Source: Aliivibrio wodanis (GTDB taxonomy: Bacteria > Pseudomonadota > Gammaproteobacteria > Enterobacterales > Vibrionaceae). Taken from it: a DNA stretch of 64,000 nucleotides. The notes beneath the pieces are model-generated. The model was not told the DNA's origin, ran no database searches, and saw nothing but the letters and a program-made list of their open reading frames with translations. The stretch spans positions 2,922,151 through 2,986,150 of the forward strand of contig LN554846.1 of assembly GCA_000953695.1 (NCBI GenBank), in the 5' to 3' direction. The position numbers and the translations under genes are program-made. Below, piece by piece: positions 55,103-64,000 of this stretch; the stretch's first letter is position 1; every line of letters begins with the position of its first letter.

Positions 55103-56521
55103 ATGAGTCAGGATAAGATCGACATCAAAGATGTGACTCCAAAACAATTTAACCCAAAAACACATAAATCTAGCAGTGACCGTTTTAATCCAAATTCAGG
55201 AATTTATGTTCGTCAAAGCAAAGGTACGTTCCAAAAACTACGCCGCTATGGTGGGTGGTTTTTATTAGCGTTATTTGTTCTTACCCCATGGATTTCATTT
55301 GGCGACAGACAAGCGATTTTATTAGATATTGGTAGTCAGCAATTTAATTTCTTTGCCACCACTTTATTTCCTCAAGATCTCACTTTATTGGCACTTCTTT
55401 TTGTCATCGCCGCATTTGGGCTCTTTTTTATTACTACCTTTTTAGGCCGAGTATGGTGTGGTTACCTTTGCCCTCAAACCGTTTGGACATTTATGTATAT
55501 CTGGTTTGAAGAAAAATTAGAAGGTCCTGCAAACAAACGACGCAAGCAAGATCAGCTAAAGATGACATCAAACTTGCTTGCCAGAAAAGCCTTAAAACAC
55601 CTCGCTTGGATTGCTATTGCCATTGCGACAGGCCTAACCTTTGTTGGTTATTTTGTACCGGTAAAAGAATTAATAGTCGATTTTTTCACTTTTAATAGTG
55701 AATTCTTACCTGCCTTTTGGGTACTATTTTTTGCAGGTTGCACCTATGGTAATGCAGGATGGATGCGTTCTATCGTCTGCTTGCATATGTGTCCTTATGC
55801 TCGCTTCCAATCTGCGATGTTTGATAAAGATACCTATATCGTTGGCTACGATCCAAAACGCGGAGAATCTCGAGGTCCAAGGTCTCGTAAAAAAGACCCT
55901 AAAGAGCTCGGATTAGGCGACTGTATTGACTGTAATTTATGTGTTCAAGTTTGCCCCACGGGTATTGATATTCGTGATGGCCTACAATACGAATGCATTA
56001 ACTGTGGTGCTTGTATTGATGCTTGTAATGAAACCATGGGTAAAATGGGCTATGAAAAGGATTTAATCAGCTACACAACAGAACATAAGTTAGCAGGTCA
56101 TAAAACTCATATCATGCGCCCTAAACTCATCGGCTATGGCATCGCAATGATCTTAATGGTCGGTCTGTTCATTGCCCAAATAGCCACTGTTGAACCAATG
56201 GGACTTGATGTATTACGAGATAGAAACCAGTTATCACGTATCAACAATACTGGCCTTATTGAAAATACTTACACCTTGAAAATTATCAATAAAACGCAGC
56301 AAGAGCAAAACTATCTATTGTCGGTGACTGGCCTTGAAGAGGTGACTTGGTATGGTTCTCAAAATGTAAATGTAGAACCTGGTGAAGTATTGAGTTTACC
56401 AATTAGCCTAGGGGCAAATAGTGATGAGTTATCTGCACCAATTACCACTATTACTTTTGAAATAAAAAATAATGACCAACAAGTGATAAAAGCAGAAAGC
56501 CGTTTCTTTAAACCGCTATAA
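55103..56521 (+). CDS. ccoG: CcoG/RdxA cytochrome oxidase assembly ferredoxin-type protein
   Basis: 472 residues. About five membrane helices; WCGYLCPQTVW near 120; two 4Fe-4S motifs CIDCNLCVQVCP and CINCGACIDACN (about 273-310); C-terminal IG-like domain (about 375-472). CcoG is thought to reduce copper during cbb3 oxidase assembly. No cco genes are adjacent. Confidence 0.93.
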   Translation: MSQDKIDIKDVTPKQFNPKTHKSSSDRFNPNSGIYVRQSKGTFQKLRRYGGWFLLALFVLTPWISFGDRQAILLDIGSQQFNFFATTLFPQDLTLLALLFVIAAFGLFFITTFLGRVWCGYLCPQTVWTFMYIWFEEKLEGPANKRRKQDQLKMTSNLLARKALKHLAWIAIAIATGLTFVGYFVPVKELIVDFFTFNSEFLPAFWVLFFAGCTYGNAGWMRSIVCLHMCPYARFQSAMFDKDTYIVGYDPKRGESRGPRSRKKDPKELGLGDCIDCNLCVQVCPTGIDIRDGLQYECINCGACIDACNETMGKMGYEKDLISYTTEHKLAGHKTHIMRPKLIGYGIAMILMVGLFIAQIATVEPMGLDVLRDRNQLSRINNTGLIENTYTLKIINKTQQEQNYLLSVTGLEEVTWYGSQNVNVEPGEVLSLPISLGANSDELSAPITTITFEIKNNDQQVIKAESRFFKPL

Positions 56522-56539
56522 TCACCCTATTATTGACTC

Positions 56540-56568
56540 AAAGGGCTCATAATGAGCCCTTTTTATTT
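56540..56568 (+). terminator. Terminator after ccoG
   Basis: AAGGGCTCAT pairs with ATGAGCCCTT, then TTTATTT. Confidence 0.88.
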
Positions 56569-56579
56569 GAGAAAACATT

Positions 56580-57563
56580 ATGTCTGAATACGCCTTTAAC
56601 TTCAGTACGCTTACCCCTGACTTATTGTGGCATGCCCTTGCTGAGATAGGCGTAAGAGCAGAGTCTGGCTTTCTAGCGCTAAATAGCTATGAGAACCGTG
56701 TTTATCAATTCAGTGACGAAGAAAAACGCCGCTATGTTGTGAAGTTCTATCGTCCTCAACGTTGGTCTGAGGCTCAAATCTTAGAAGAGCACTTATTTGC
56801 TAAACAGCTTGTACAACAAGATATTCCAGTAGCTGCGCCAGTAGAAATAAACGGTAAAACACTTCACTTTGCTAAAGGCTATTGGTTTGCGCTGTTTGAC
56901 AGTTTAGGTGGCCGCACATTTGAAGTAGATAATTTTGATCAACTTGAATGGGTCGGGCGCTACTTAGGTAGAATACATAAGGTCGGGGAGTCTGAGTTAT
57001 TCACTCATCGTCCAACTGTCGGACTGGATGAATACTTATATCAACCAAGAAAACTATTAGAAAACAGTTCATTCATCCCGTCTTATTTAGAGAATAGTTT
57101 TTTCTCTGATCTTGATATGTTGATTGGAAAAATCGAGCAACATTGGCAACCAAGTAAAGCAATTCGCTTACATGGCGATTGTCACCCAAGTAATATTTTA
57201 TGGCGTGATGGGCCATTATTCGTGGATTTAGATGACGCGAGAAACGGTCCTGCAGCGCAAGATATCTGGATGCTTTTGAATGGTGACCGTCAAGATAAAT
57301 TGGTTCAATTAGATATTCTGGTTGAAGCTTATTCTGAATATTGCGATTTTGACCACAATCAACTGAAACTAATTGAGCCATTACGTGGTCTACGAATGGT
57401 ACACTACATGGCATGGCTAGCAAAACGTTGGCAAGACCCTGCGTTTCCTATTGCATTCCCGTGGTTTGCTGACGCAAAATACTGGGAAAGCCAAGTGCTT
57501 GGGTTTAAAGAACAAATAGCCGCTTTAAACGAAGCACCTTTAGAATTAATGCCTCAATGGTAA
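56580..57563 (+). CDS. srkA: Stress response kinase A (YihE/RdoA)
   Basis: 327-residue aminoglycoside-phosphotransferase-fold Ser/Thr kinase. Catalytic loop [12 protein letters not shown] (about 198-209) and metal-binding FVDLDDA (about 214-220). In E. coli it lies directly before dsbA, responds to Cpx and counters stress-induced death. Here it starts only 12 bases after the ccoG terminator and is followed by dsbA. Confidence 0.94.
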   Translation: MSEYAFNFSTLTPDLLWHALAEIGVRAESGFLALNSYENRVYQFSDEEKRRYVVKFYRPQRWSEAQILEEHLFAKQLVQQDIPVAAPVEINGKTLHFAKGYWFALFDSLGGRTFEVDNFDQLEWVGRYLGRIHKVGESELFTHRPTVGLDEYLYQPRKLLENSSFIPSYLENSFFSDLDMLIGKIEQHWQPSKAIRLHGDCHPSNILWRDGPLFVDLDDARNGPAAQDIWMLLNGDRQDKLVQLDILVEAYSEYCDFDHNQLKLIEPLRGLRMVHYMAWLAKRWQDPAFPIAFPWFADAKYWESQVLGFKEQIAALNEAPLELMPQW

Positions 57564-57604
57564 TAACAATAAAACAAACACAAATGGATTGGAGAGAGTT
57601 ACAC

Positions 57605-58207
57605 ATGATGAAGAAAATGATGGCACTATTTGGTGCTTTAGTTCTAAGTTTTTCTGTAAACGCAGCAAACTTTACTGAAGGTGACTACTACAAAGTACTC
57701 GACCTTCCTGAATCAAAAACGCCGACAGTAAATGAGTTCTTCTCTTTCTACTGCCCACATTGTAATAGCTTTGAACCTCTAATTCAGGGCTTAAAGAAAA
57801 CACTACCAGATAATGCAACTTTTAAGAAAACACACGTATCTTTCATGGGTGGCAAAATGGGCCTATCAATGAGTAAAGCTTACGCTACGATGGTTTCTCT
57901 TGGTGTTGAAGATAAACTGGTTCCTGTTTTTTTCAATCGTATTCATACCATGAACAAGCCACCACGTAATGAGCAAGAAATTCGTCAAATCTTCCTTGAT
58001 GAAGGCGTTAACGCTGATGAGTTTGATGGTACTTACAATAGTTTTGCGATTAACTCTATGGTTAACCGTTTTGATAAAGCGTTTCAAGATAGCGGCCTAA
58101 CAGGCGTTCCTGCTCTTATTGTTAACAACAAATACCTTGTTGAAACCGGTAAAATTAAAAGTGCAGAAGAGTACTACGAGCTGGTTAACTGGTTATTGAA
58201 GAAGTAA
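57605..58207 (+). CDS. dsbA: Thiol:disulfide interchange protein DsbA
   Basis: 200 residues from ATG 57605 (a second ATG follows at once), with a GGAGAGAG site; the longer frame from 57557 overlaps srkA and is rejected. Signal peptide (about 1-20), active site CPHC at 50-53, cis-Pro in TGVPALIVN. Periplasmic oxidase that introduces disulfides. Probably co-transcribed with srkA. Confidence 0.96.
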   Translation: MMKKMMALFGALVLSFSVNAANFTEGDYYKVLDLPESKTPTVNEFFSFYCPHCNSFEPLIQGLKKTLPDNATFKKTHVSFMGGKMGLSMSKAYATMVSLGVEDKLVPVFFNRIHTMNKPPRNEQEIRQIFLDEGVNADEFDGTYNSFAINSMVNRFDKAFQDSGLTGVPALIVNNKYLVETGKIKSAEEYYELVNWLLKK

Positions 58208-58238
58208 TAAACAGTCTCGTTTAAAAGTAATAGAAACT

Positions 58239-58270
58239 AAAAGGGAGCGATAATTCGCTCCCTTTTTATA
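58239..58270. terminator. Bidirectional intrinsic terminator
   Basis: AAAGGGAGCGA pairs with TCGCTCCCTTT around TAAT, between convergent dsbA and the acyltransferase gene. Confidence 0.9.
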
Positions 58271-59140
58271 TCACTTCTTTAATACACCTTGCAGATACTC
58301 ATCTTTCTCTTTCCACAAATCATTTACCCATTTATGAAAGCCACGCTTAAAAGCTTTATCACCAAAGTAATCGCCATTCACCTTCTCATCATTTGGATAA
58401 AGATTAATACGCACCACTACCTTGGTTAATTTACCTTGCAACATATCAATAAACGGGAAAGCTTGATTCTCTGGATACGCAAGAGTCACATCAACAATAC
58501 CATCAAACAATTCACCCATCGCAGATAGCGTAAAAGCGATACCACCAATTTTTGGTTTAAACAGGTGTTGATAGGGTGTACGAGCTTCTTTTAGTTTTTC
58601 AGGTGTTGCACGTGTTCCTTCAACGAAATTAACCACTGTCGTTGGTACTGCTCGAAAGTTTTCACACGATTTTTGAATCGCTTTAAAATCATCATCTCGA
58701 CGATCTGGGTCTCGGCGCATAAATGGCATATCAGCTCCCCAACACGCCAAACCGACAAAAGGAACGAAAAGTAGCTCATACTTCAAAAAGAACTTCGTCA
58801 TCGGTATTTTATCTTTCATTACCGAAGATAAAATAACAATATCAGCCCAGCTTACGTGATTAGAAAGAAGTAAGTACCAATTATCTTGAGAAAGATCCTC
58901 TCCGCCTTCAATGACCCATTCGATATTATTATTCAAATTCAACATACGAAGATTTATTGTCGCCCAGCCCCATAATGTTTTATTTGCCATTGAAACGGTG
59001 ATCTTTTTTACCACCGAAAAAGGGAAAATAAGCTTAATTACAGCAAAAAAACTGATAATTAAAGAGGTCAATGCCGTATTGAGCATCACAAGCAAAACGC
59101 TAGCAACCAGTCGGATATTCACAAACATAAGGGTCTTCAT
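58271..59140 (-). CDS. PlsC-type acyltransferase (YihG-like)
   Basis: 289 residues with an N-terminal membrane segment and acyltransferase motifs NHVSWAD (the NHx4D box, about 93-99), FMRRDPDRRDDD and FVEGTRATPEK. Like E. coli YihG it sits next to dsbA. Probably an inner-membrane 1-acylglycerol-phosphate acyltransferase; the exact acyl acceptor is unknown. Confidence 0.87.
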   Translation of the reverse strand: MKTLMFVNIRLVASVLLVMLNTALTSLIISFFAVIKLIFPFSVVKKITVSMANKTLWGWATINLRMLNLNNNIEWVIEGGEDLSQDNWYLLLSNHVSWADIVILSSVMKDKIPMTKFFLKYELLFVPFVGLACWGADMPFMRRDPDRRDDDFKAIQKSCENFRAVPTTVVNFVEGTRATPEKLKEARTPYQHLFKPKIGGIAFTLSAMGELFDGIVDVTLAYPENQAFPFIDMLQGKLTKVVVRINLYPNDEKVNGDYFGDKAFKRGFHKWVNDLWKEKDEYLQGVLKK

Positions 59141-59456
59141 TCGTTAACAGGGTAAAAATTGTCCATATAATAACAAGCCTTACTTTTTTTGTTAAGAAAC
59201 TTTATTTCCGTCTAGATAAAAAGGCACTAAATCGCTTGAGCGGTTAATTGCTTTAAGAGGCGATCCATAGCCCTATAACCCACAGCTTCAGCTAGATGAA
59301 TACGTAGGATCTTATCTTCACCGTTCAAATCTGCAATGGTTCTCGCAACCTTAATGATCCGATGATAAGCCCGAATAGAAAGACCTAATTGATGGAGTGT
59401 ATTCTCTAAGAAAGCGGCATCTTCTTTAGCTAACGGACAATACTTATCTATTTCTC

Positions 59457-60510
59457 CCTAGATCCCAAGAATAACCGACACACTTTGGTATAGATTAGAG
59501 AGTCAGTTGCCTATAAGCTTCAAGCTCTCACACAATCAACTAAGGTAACCACATGGGACACCAATATAAGCAACTGACACTAAGTGAAAGATACCAGATT
59601 GAAGCTTGGAATACACATAGTATTTCTGCTCGGGAAATAGGACAAAAATTAAAACGGAGCAATGGCTCCATTTCAAGGGAATTACGACGCTGTCCTGTTG
59701 GAAGTTATTCTGCCGAGCAAGCGCATAAACATGCTTTTCAAAAAAGAACACTTTCAATTAAGCACACAAAGTGTGGCCAAAAGAATAAGAAAATAATTCA
59801 AATATACCTACAACTTGGTTGGAGCCCAGAGCAAATATCTGGACGAATGCATAAAGAAAAAATAGAAAATACAATATGTTGCAGTACTATTTACAATGTA
59901 GTTAAAAGAGAGCATTGGCAAAGAATGCTTGCTCGAAAAGGTAAAAAATACAAACAGCGTAAAGGTGTAGAAGCTGGAGCAAGACTAATTCCCAACCGCG
60001 CTGATATCTCTCTCCGGCCTGCTATTGTTGACGATAACTCAGAAATTGGCCACTGGGAAGGTGATACTGTTTATGGTCAAGATGGGTATTTAGTCACTAT
60101 GGTAGAGCGAGTATCTAAGCTATTAGTTACTTGCAAAGTACGTAGCAAGTCTAAAAAAGCAGTCACTCGTGGGATAAATCGCATGATGAAGCCCTTTAAA
60201 GAACTTTGCAAAACAATCACATTTGATAATGGCGGAGAGTTTGCGGGTCATGCTAAGATAGCTAAGCATCTGAACTGTGACATTTATTTTGCTAAACCTT
60301 ACCATTCCTGGCAACGAGGTTTGAATGAAAATACCAATGGTTTACTAAGGCGTTTTTTCCCAAAGGGAATGGCCATTGGAGAACTTGCTGCAAAAGAGGT
60401 TAAACAGGCAGAGTTTTTGATTAATTCGAGACCTAGAAAGGCATTAAATTTTCTGAGTCCGAGTGAGTTTTTAAGCGGTAAGCGTGTGTCGGTTATTGTT
60501 ACGATCTAGC
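59457..60510 (+). mobile_element. IS30-family insertion sequence
   Basis: About 1054 bases with 26-base inverted ends (59458-59483 and 60484-60509; 23 of 26 match, both starting CTAGATC and ending AATAACCGACACAC). The flanks carry a likely 3-base target duplication CTC (59454-59456 and 60511-60513); a 2-base duplication (CC) is also compatible, giving one extra codon. One transposase gene fills it, and its stop lies in the right end. Confidence 0.9.
59553..60509 (+). CDS. IS30-family transposase
   Basis: 318 residues. N-terminal helix-turn-helix (LTLSERYQIEAWNTHSISAREIGQKL), then the DDE core: GHWEGDTVYG (D), ITFDNGGEF (D) and NENTNGLLRRFFPKG (E with the IS30 NxxNGLxR pattern). The frame is complete, so the element may still be mobile. 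The ATG has an AAGG site. Confidence 0.95.
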   Translation: MGHQYKQLTLSERYQIEAWNTHSISAREIGQKLKRSNGSISRELRRCPVGSYSAEQAHKHAFQKRTLSIKHTKCGQKNKKIIQIYLQLGWSPEQISGRMHKEKIENTICCSTIYNVVKREHWQRMLARKGKKYKQRKGVEAGARLIPNRADISLRPAIVDDNSEIGHWEGDTVYGQDGYLVTMVERVSKLLVTCKVRSKSKKAVTRGINRMMKPFKELCKTITFDNGGEFAGHAKIAKHLNCDIYFAKPYHSWQRGLNENTNGLLRRFFPKGMAIGELAAKEVKQAEFLINSRPRKALNFLSPSEFLSGKRVSVIVTI

Positions 60511-61996
60511 CTCTACTACCTAACAGTGCATTAATTTTGCCATTTCTTTCTAGCATTCGTGAACGCGCTAGTAAGACTCTTTCTTTTACTTCTTGAGTAG
60601 ATTCACCTCGATCTCCCCCTTCCGTTAAAGTGCCTTTAGGCAGTAAGGGGATCTCTAAAGACATATCAAATCGATCCAGTAATGGTCCTGAAATTCGGCT
60701 CAAATACCGCAGAATCAGTTGAGGATTGGTTCTGGTATTATTACCTTCGTAATACCCAGTAGGGCTTGGGTTTAAGGCACCAACCAATTGGAAACGAGCC
60801 GGAAATCGAGTTTTACTCGCAGCTCTCGAGATGACAATTTCTCCAGACTCTAATGGCTCTCGTAGTGAATCGAGTACTTTTCTTTCAAACTCAGGCATTT
60901 CATCTAAAAAAAGAATGCCATTATGAGCAAGAGAGATCTCTCCCGGTCTAGGTATCGAACCACCACCGACTAATGCAGCCATAGAGCTAGAATGATGAGG
61001 TGAACGAAAAGGGCGGGAGCGCCAATTAGATTCATCTATATGCTGATGCGTTAATGAGGCAACAGCCGCGGTTTCAAGCGCTTCATCGTTCGTCATTTTT
61101 GGTAATAAATCACTCATACGAGAGGCCAGCATAGTCTTTCCTGTTCCTGGAGGACCAAGATACAATAAGTTGTGCCCACCAGCCGCCGCTATTTCTAACG
61201 CACGCTTACCTTGTTGCTGACCAATAATATCTTGTAAGTCTCGATCCATACCCTCGACTTCTTGTTCGATTTTTTCAGAGGTTAATAATCCCAATTGCTG
61301 CTGACCACATAAAAAACCACACACCGACAACAAGTGAGGTGCAGATTTATGAATATCTTTGCCCACTAATGCCGCTTGATCGCCATTTTCATCAGGCACC
61401 ACTAAGCATCTATTAGACTTCAATGAGGCTAATGCTGCGGGTAACACGCCTTTCACTCGACGTAACTCTCCAGAAAGAGCAAGCTCTCCCACAAATTCGT
61501 GCCCTGCCAATTTTATTTCAGGGACCTGATCAGACGCAGCCAAAATACCAAGAGCTATTGGTAGATCAAAACGACCTCCCTCTTTAGGTAAATCCGCCGG
61601 AGCTAGATTCACTGTGATCCGCTTTGATGGAAATTCAAAATTAGCATTAATAATGGCACTTCTTACTCTATCTTTTGCTTCTTTTACTGTAGTTTCCGGC
61701 AAGCCAACTAAACTGAATCCTGGCATTCCATTACTAATATGTACCTCAACGGTGACAGGAGGTGCTTCAACACCAACACAAGCCCTGCTATGTATGATAG
61801 CTAATCCCATTTCCCTACCCATTTATTGATAAGCCTAGTATTTCTACGCTTTTTATTGATTTGTTATATATAAGCGCTAAATGAATAGGAATTGTGAATT
61901 AAATGAGAGTTTTTTCTTGTCATGAGAGCCATGTCTGTGTTACCACTAAGTTAATGTAACGAATTATCATAAAAAACACGTTTACGGACAGATTAA

Positions 61997-62071
61997 ATGA
62001 CCTTTGCTGCTCAACTTAATATTCTAATTATTAACATTCTCGTGGTGATTCTGGTCACCGCGCGGGGATGA
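61997..62071 (+). CDS. ilvL: ilvGM operon leader peptide
   Basis: 24 codons from ATG with a run of branched-chain codons (NILIINILVVILV), then TARG and stop. Ribosome stalling on these codons controls the attenuator. Position 145 bases before ilvG is classic for the ilvGMEDA-type leader. Confidence 0.88.
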   Translation: MTFAAQLNILIINILVVILVTARG

Positions 62072-62104
62072 GTGAGCAAAAAGTCGCAATAGCAACGCAC
62101 ACTT

Positions 62105-62140
62105 AAAACCCCCAAGCTCATCAGCAAGGGGGTTTTTTTA
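62105..62140 (+). terminator. ilv attenuator terminator
   Basis: AAAACCCCC pairs with GGGGGTTTT, with an inner GCT/AGC, then T7. Forms when the leader is fully translated. Confidence 0.9.
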
Positions 62141-62215
62141 TGGATTCAGGAAGAAATGGGAGCACATGATGTGCAAGAATAGAGAAACAATCACTCACGC
62201 AGGGAGCGACAGTGT

Positions 62216-63862
62216 ATGAATGGCTCACAGTTAGTAGTTAAAGCCTTAAGAGATGAAGGAATTAAAACTGTTTTTGGTTATCCTGGCGGGGCAATCATGC
62301 CTATCTATGATGCCTTGTATGATGGTGGTGTTGAGCATATCCTCTGCCGCCACGAACAAGGTGCAGCCATGGCCGCTATTGGGATGGCCCGAGCAAGTAA
62401 AGATGTTGCCGTTTGTCTTGCAACATCAGGTCCCGGTGCAACCAATCTAATTACTGGTCTTGCTGATGCCATGCTTGATTCTATTCCTCTTGTTGCTATC
62501 ACAGGTCAAGTCGCAAGTCATTTAATCGGTACTGATGCCTTCCAGGAAATGGATGTCATTGGGATGTCTCTCTCTTGTACTAAACACAGCTATCTTGTTA
62601 CTGACATCAACGAACTTGCTCCAGTGATTGCTGAAGCTTTTGAAGTAGCAAAATCAGGTCGCCCAGGTCCTGTATTAATTGATATAGCTAAAGACGTACA
62701 AGTTGCTGAAGCACCAGTAACGACCCTCCCATATTTTGAACCACCAGCTATTCCTGTAGCCCCTCAAGAAAGTATTGAAGCCGCTGAAGCCATTCTAAAA
62801 AACAGCGTTAAACCTGTTCTATATGTCGGTGGTGGTGTGCAGCTTGCCCATGCTACGGATTCAGTTCGTGAGTTTTTACGTAATAATCCAATGCCGTCAG
62901 TAAGTACACTTAAAGGCCTAGGTTCGATAGAAAGGCACGACCCACATTATTTAGGCATGGTCGGGATGCACGGCACTAAAGCGGCCAACCTTATCGTTCA
63001 AGAGTCAGATCTATTGATTGTGGTTGGTGCTCGTTTTGATGATCGTGTAACAGGAAAGCTAGAAAGTTTCGCCCCACACGCCAAAGTCATTCATATCGAT
63101 ATTGATGCCGCTGAGTTCAATAAGCTTCGTCATGCACATTCAACACTACGTGGCGATGTCAATGTTATCTTACCGCAACTTAGTACCTCTCAAGATCTCA
63201 CGCCTTGGCTAGAGAATGTGACCGCCTTACGTAGCGAATTTAAATGGCGTTACGACCATCCTGGAGAGCTTATCTATGCTCCACTGCTATTAAAACAGTT
63301 ATCAGACATGATGCCAGATAGCTCGATTGTAGCTACCGATGTAGGACAACACCAAATGTGGTCAGCTCAACACATTCAACCTCGAGCGCCTGAGAATTAT
63401 TTAACCTCAGCTGGTCTTGGTACTATGGGCTTTGGTTTACCAGCCGCAATAGGTGCTAAGGTCGCTCGTCCTGATGACCAATCAATTCTTATCTCTGGTG
63501 ATGGTTCATTCATGATGAACGTTCAGGAACTAGGTACTATTAAACGTAAACAAGTTCCAGTAAAAATGGTGCTACTTAATAACCAACGTTTAGGTATGGT
63601 TCGCCAATGGCAATCTCTGTTTTTTGACGGCCGCCACAGTGAAACCATTTTAGATGATAATCCAGACTTTGTAGCTCTCGCTGCAGCATTTGGGATCCCC
63701 GGAAAAACGATTACAACCAAAGAAGAAGTGGAACCTGCATTAAAAGAGATGCTTGAAAGCGAAACCGCTTATCTATTACACGTGTTGATCTCTGAAGAAG
63801 AAAATGTATGGCCGCTTGTACCACCAGGCGCCGCAAATCAAGACATGGTGGAGGGGGAATAA
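62216..63862 (+). CDS. ilvG: Acetolactate synthase II large subunit
   Basis: 548 residues, full length. N-terminal [15 protein letters not shown], the catalytic Glu in [14 protein letters not shown] region near the middle, and the TPP motif GDGSFMMN...LLNN (about 420-455). First committed enzyme of Val/Leu/Ile synthesis. Unlike E. coli K-12 ilvG it is unbroken. ilvM overlaps its stop by one base. Confidence 0.96.
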   Translation: MNGSQLVVKALRDEGIKTVFGYPGGAIMPIYDALYDGGVEHILCRHEQGAAMAAIGMARASKDVAVCLATSGPGATNLITGLADAMLDSIPLVAITGQVASHLIGTDAFQEMDVIGMSLSCTKHSYLVTDINELAPVIAEAFEVAKSGRPGPVLIDIAKDVQVAEAPVTTLPYFEPPAIPVAPQESIEAAEAILKNSVKPVLYVGGGVQLAHATDSVREFLRNNPMPSVSTLKGLGSIERHDPHYLGMVGMHGTKAANLIVQESDLLIVVGARFDDRVTGKLESFAPHAKVIHIDIDAAEFNKLRHAHSTLRGDVNVILPQLSTSQDLTPWLENVTALRSEFKWRYDHPGELIYAPLLLKQLSDMMPDSSIVATDVGQHQMWSAQHIQPRAPENYLTSAGLGTMGFGLPAAIGAKVARPDDQSILISGDGSFMMNVQELGTIKRKQVPVKMVLLNNQRLGMVRQWQSLFFDGRHSETILDDNPDFVALAAAFGIPGKTITTKEEVEPALKEMLESETAYLLHVLISEEENVWPLVPPGAANQDMVEGE

Positions 63863-64000
63863 TGCAACGTTATATTTTAGAAATTGAAGCAACAGATAAG
63901 CCAGTATTACTGGAGCGCGTATTGCGTGTTATTCGTCACCGAGGCTTTGCGATTAAGCAAGTATTGGCGACTCAAAACCAAGCAAGTGGTATCGCTGCGG
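63862..64000 (+). CDS. ilvM: Acetolactate synthase II small subunit (partial)
   Basis: First 46 codons, running off the window; [20 protein letters not shown] begins the ACT-like regulatory subunit. Translationally coupled to ilvG (TAATG). Confidence 0.9.
   Translation, partial: MQRYILEIEATDKPVLLERVLRVIRHRGFAIKQVLATQNQASGIAA

Larger units (their letters stand above)
59227..61822 (-). pseudogene. comM: comM, interrupted by an IS30-family element
   Basis: ComM is an AAA+ MCM-like branch-migration helicase used in natural transformation. The N-terminal part (60511-61822) is intact through GPPGTGKT (Walker A), LFLDEMPEF (Walker B) and the arginine-finger region, and breaks after NALLGSR. The rest (EIDKYCPLAKEDA to LLKQLTAQAI and stop) resumes at 59227-59456. 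Removing the element and one CTC duplicate restores a 512-residue frame, the normal length. The truncated product would end SRG plus stop. The most likely original start is the second Met (61810, MGLAIIHSR). Confidence 0.93.

Noticed and set aside
59141-59226. Spot 42 / polA neighbourhood as in E. coli
   Set aside because: Neither polA nor a Spot 42-like sequence follows the acyltransferase gene; comM follows instead.

Overview
The window reads as chromosomal DNA of a marine gammaproteobacterium of the Vibrionaceae, most likely Aliivibrio/Vibrio fischeri-like. This rests on low-GC coding style, protein sequences that recall Vibrio homologues, and gene order (cytochrome c5 / rep / vexRAB / ubiK / ilvC / ilvY; rrn / yrdA / aroE / tsaC / purEK / topA-like Zn finger / smg / dprA / LysM / def / fmt / rsmB / trkAH; yihD / srkA / dsbA). 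The species is an inference; no search was run.

Layout. 1-1.5 kb: glutathione reductase (gor). 1.5-5.4 kb: a large StcE/TagA-like M66 metalloprotease gene, bounded on its far side by a degenerate second copy of the gor 3' end, which suggests insertion at the gor terminus. 5.4-9.2 kb: a scs-type copper/redox operon (thioredoxin-fold ScsC, ScsD, DsbD-like ScsB, possible ScsA). 9.3-11.3 kb: three poorly characterised genes, one with a His-rich tail and an apparent ATA start codon. 11.5-14.1 kb: a CNMP-CBS-DUF294 nucleotidyltransferase followed by a DnaQ-type exonuclease. 14.1-15.7 kb: BCCT transporter. 16-21.4 kb: peptide ABC transporter operon with a fused two-domain ATPase. 21.9-22.6 kb: tRNA cluster Arg-His-Pro-His-Pro with a tandem His-Pro duplication. 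22.8-30.3 kb: cytochrome c5, rep helicase, and a TetR-controlled RND pump (vexRAB-like) with a 22-bp perfect operator palindrome. 30.4-33.4 kb: ubiK, a palindromic repeat element, ilvC and divergent ilvY. 33.4-39.2 kb: a complete rRNA operon on the minus strand (16S-23S-5S-terminator-tRNAThr-5S) with two promoters. 39.3-52.5 kb: conserved housekeeping genes. 52.6-58.2 kb: hemolysin-III-like protein, SpoOM-like protein, a compact unannotated structured transcript candidate (54.2-54.6 kb), yihD, ccoG, srkA and dsbA. 58.3-61.8 kb: acyltransferase and comM, the latter split by an IS30-family element. 62-64 kb: the ilvL attenuator leader, ilvG and the start of ilvM.

The main functional themes are thiol/disulfide chemistry (gor, scs genes, dsbA), branched-chain amino acid synthesis (ilvC/ilvY and ilvGM), export and uptake (RND pump, peptide ABC, BCCT, TrkAH), and translation (rrn, tRNAs, def-fmt-rsmB, tsaC). 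The strongest candidates for something undescribed are the structured RNA / 55-residue ORF unit at about 54.23-54.57 kb, the gor-flanked protease insertion, and the rRNA operon tail, where an apparent terminator lies between two 5S genes carrying a compensatory base-pair change. No CRISPR array, prophage or integrase was seen.
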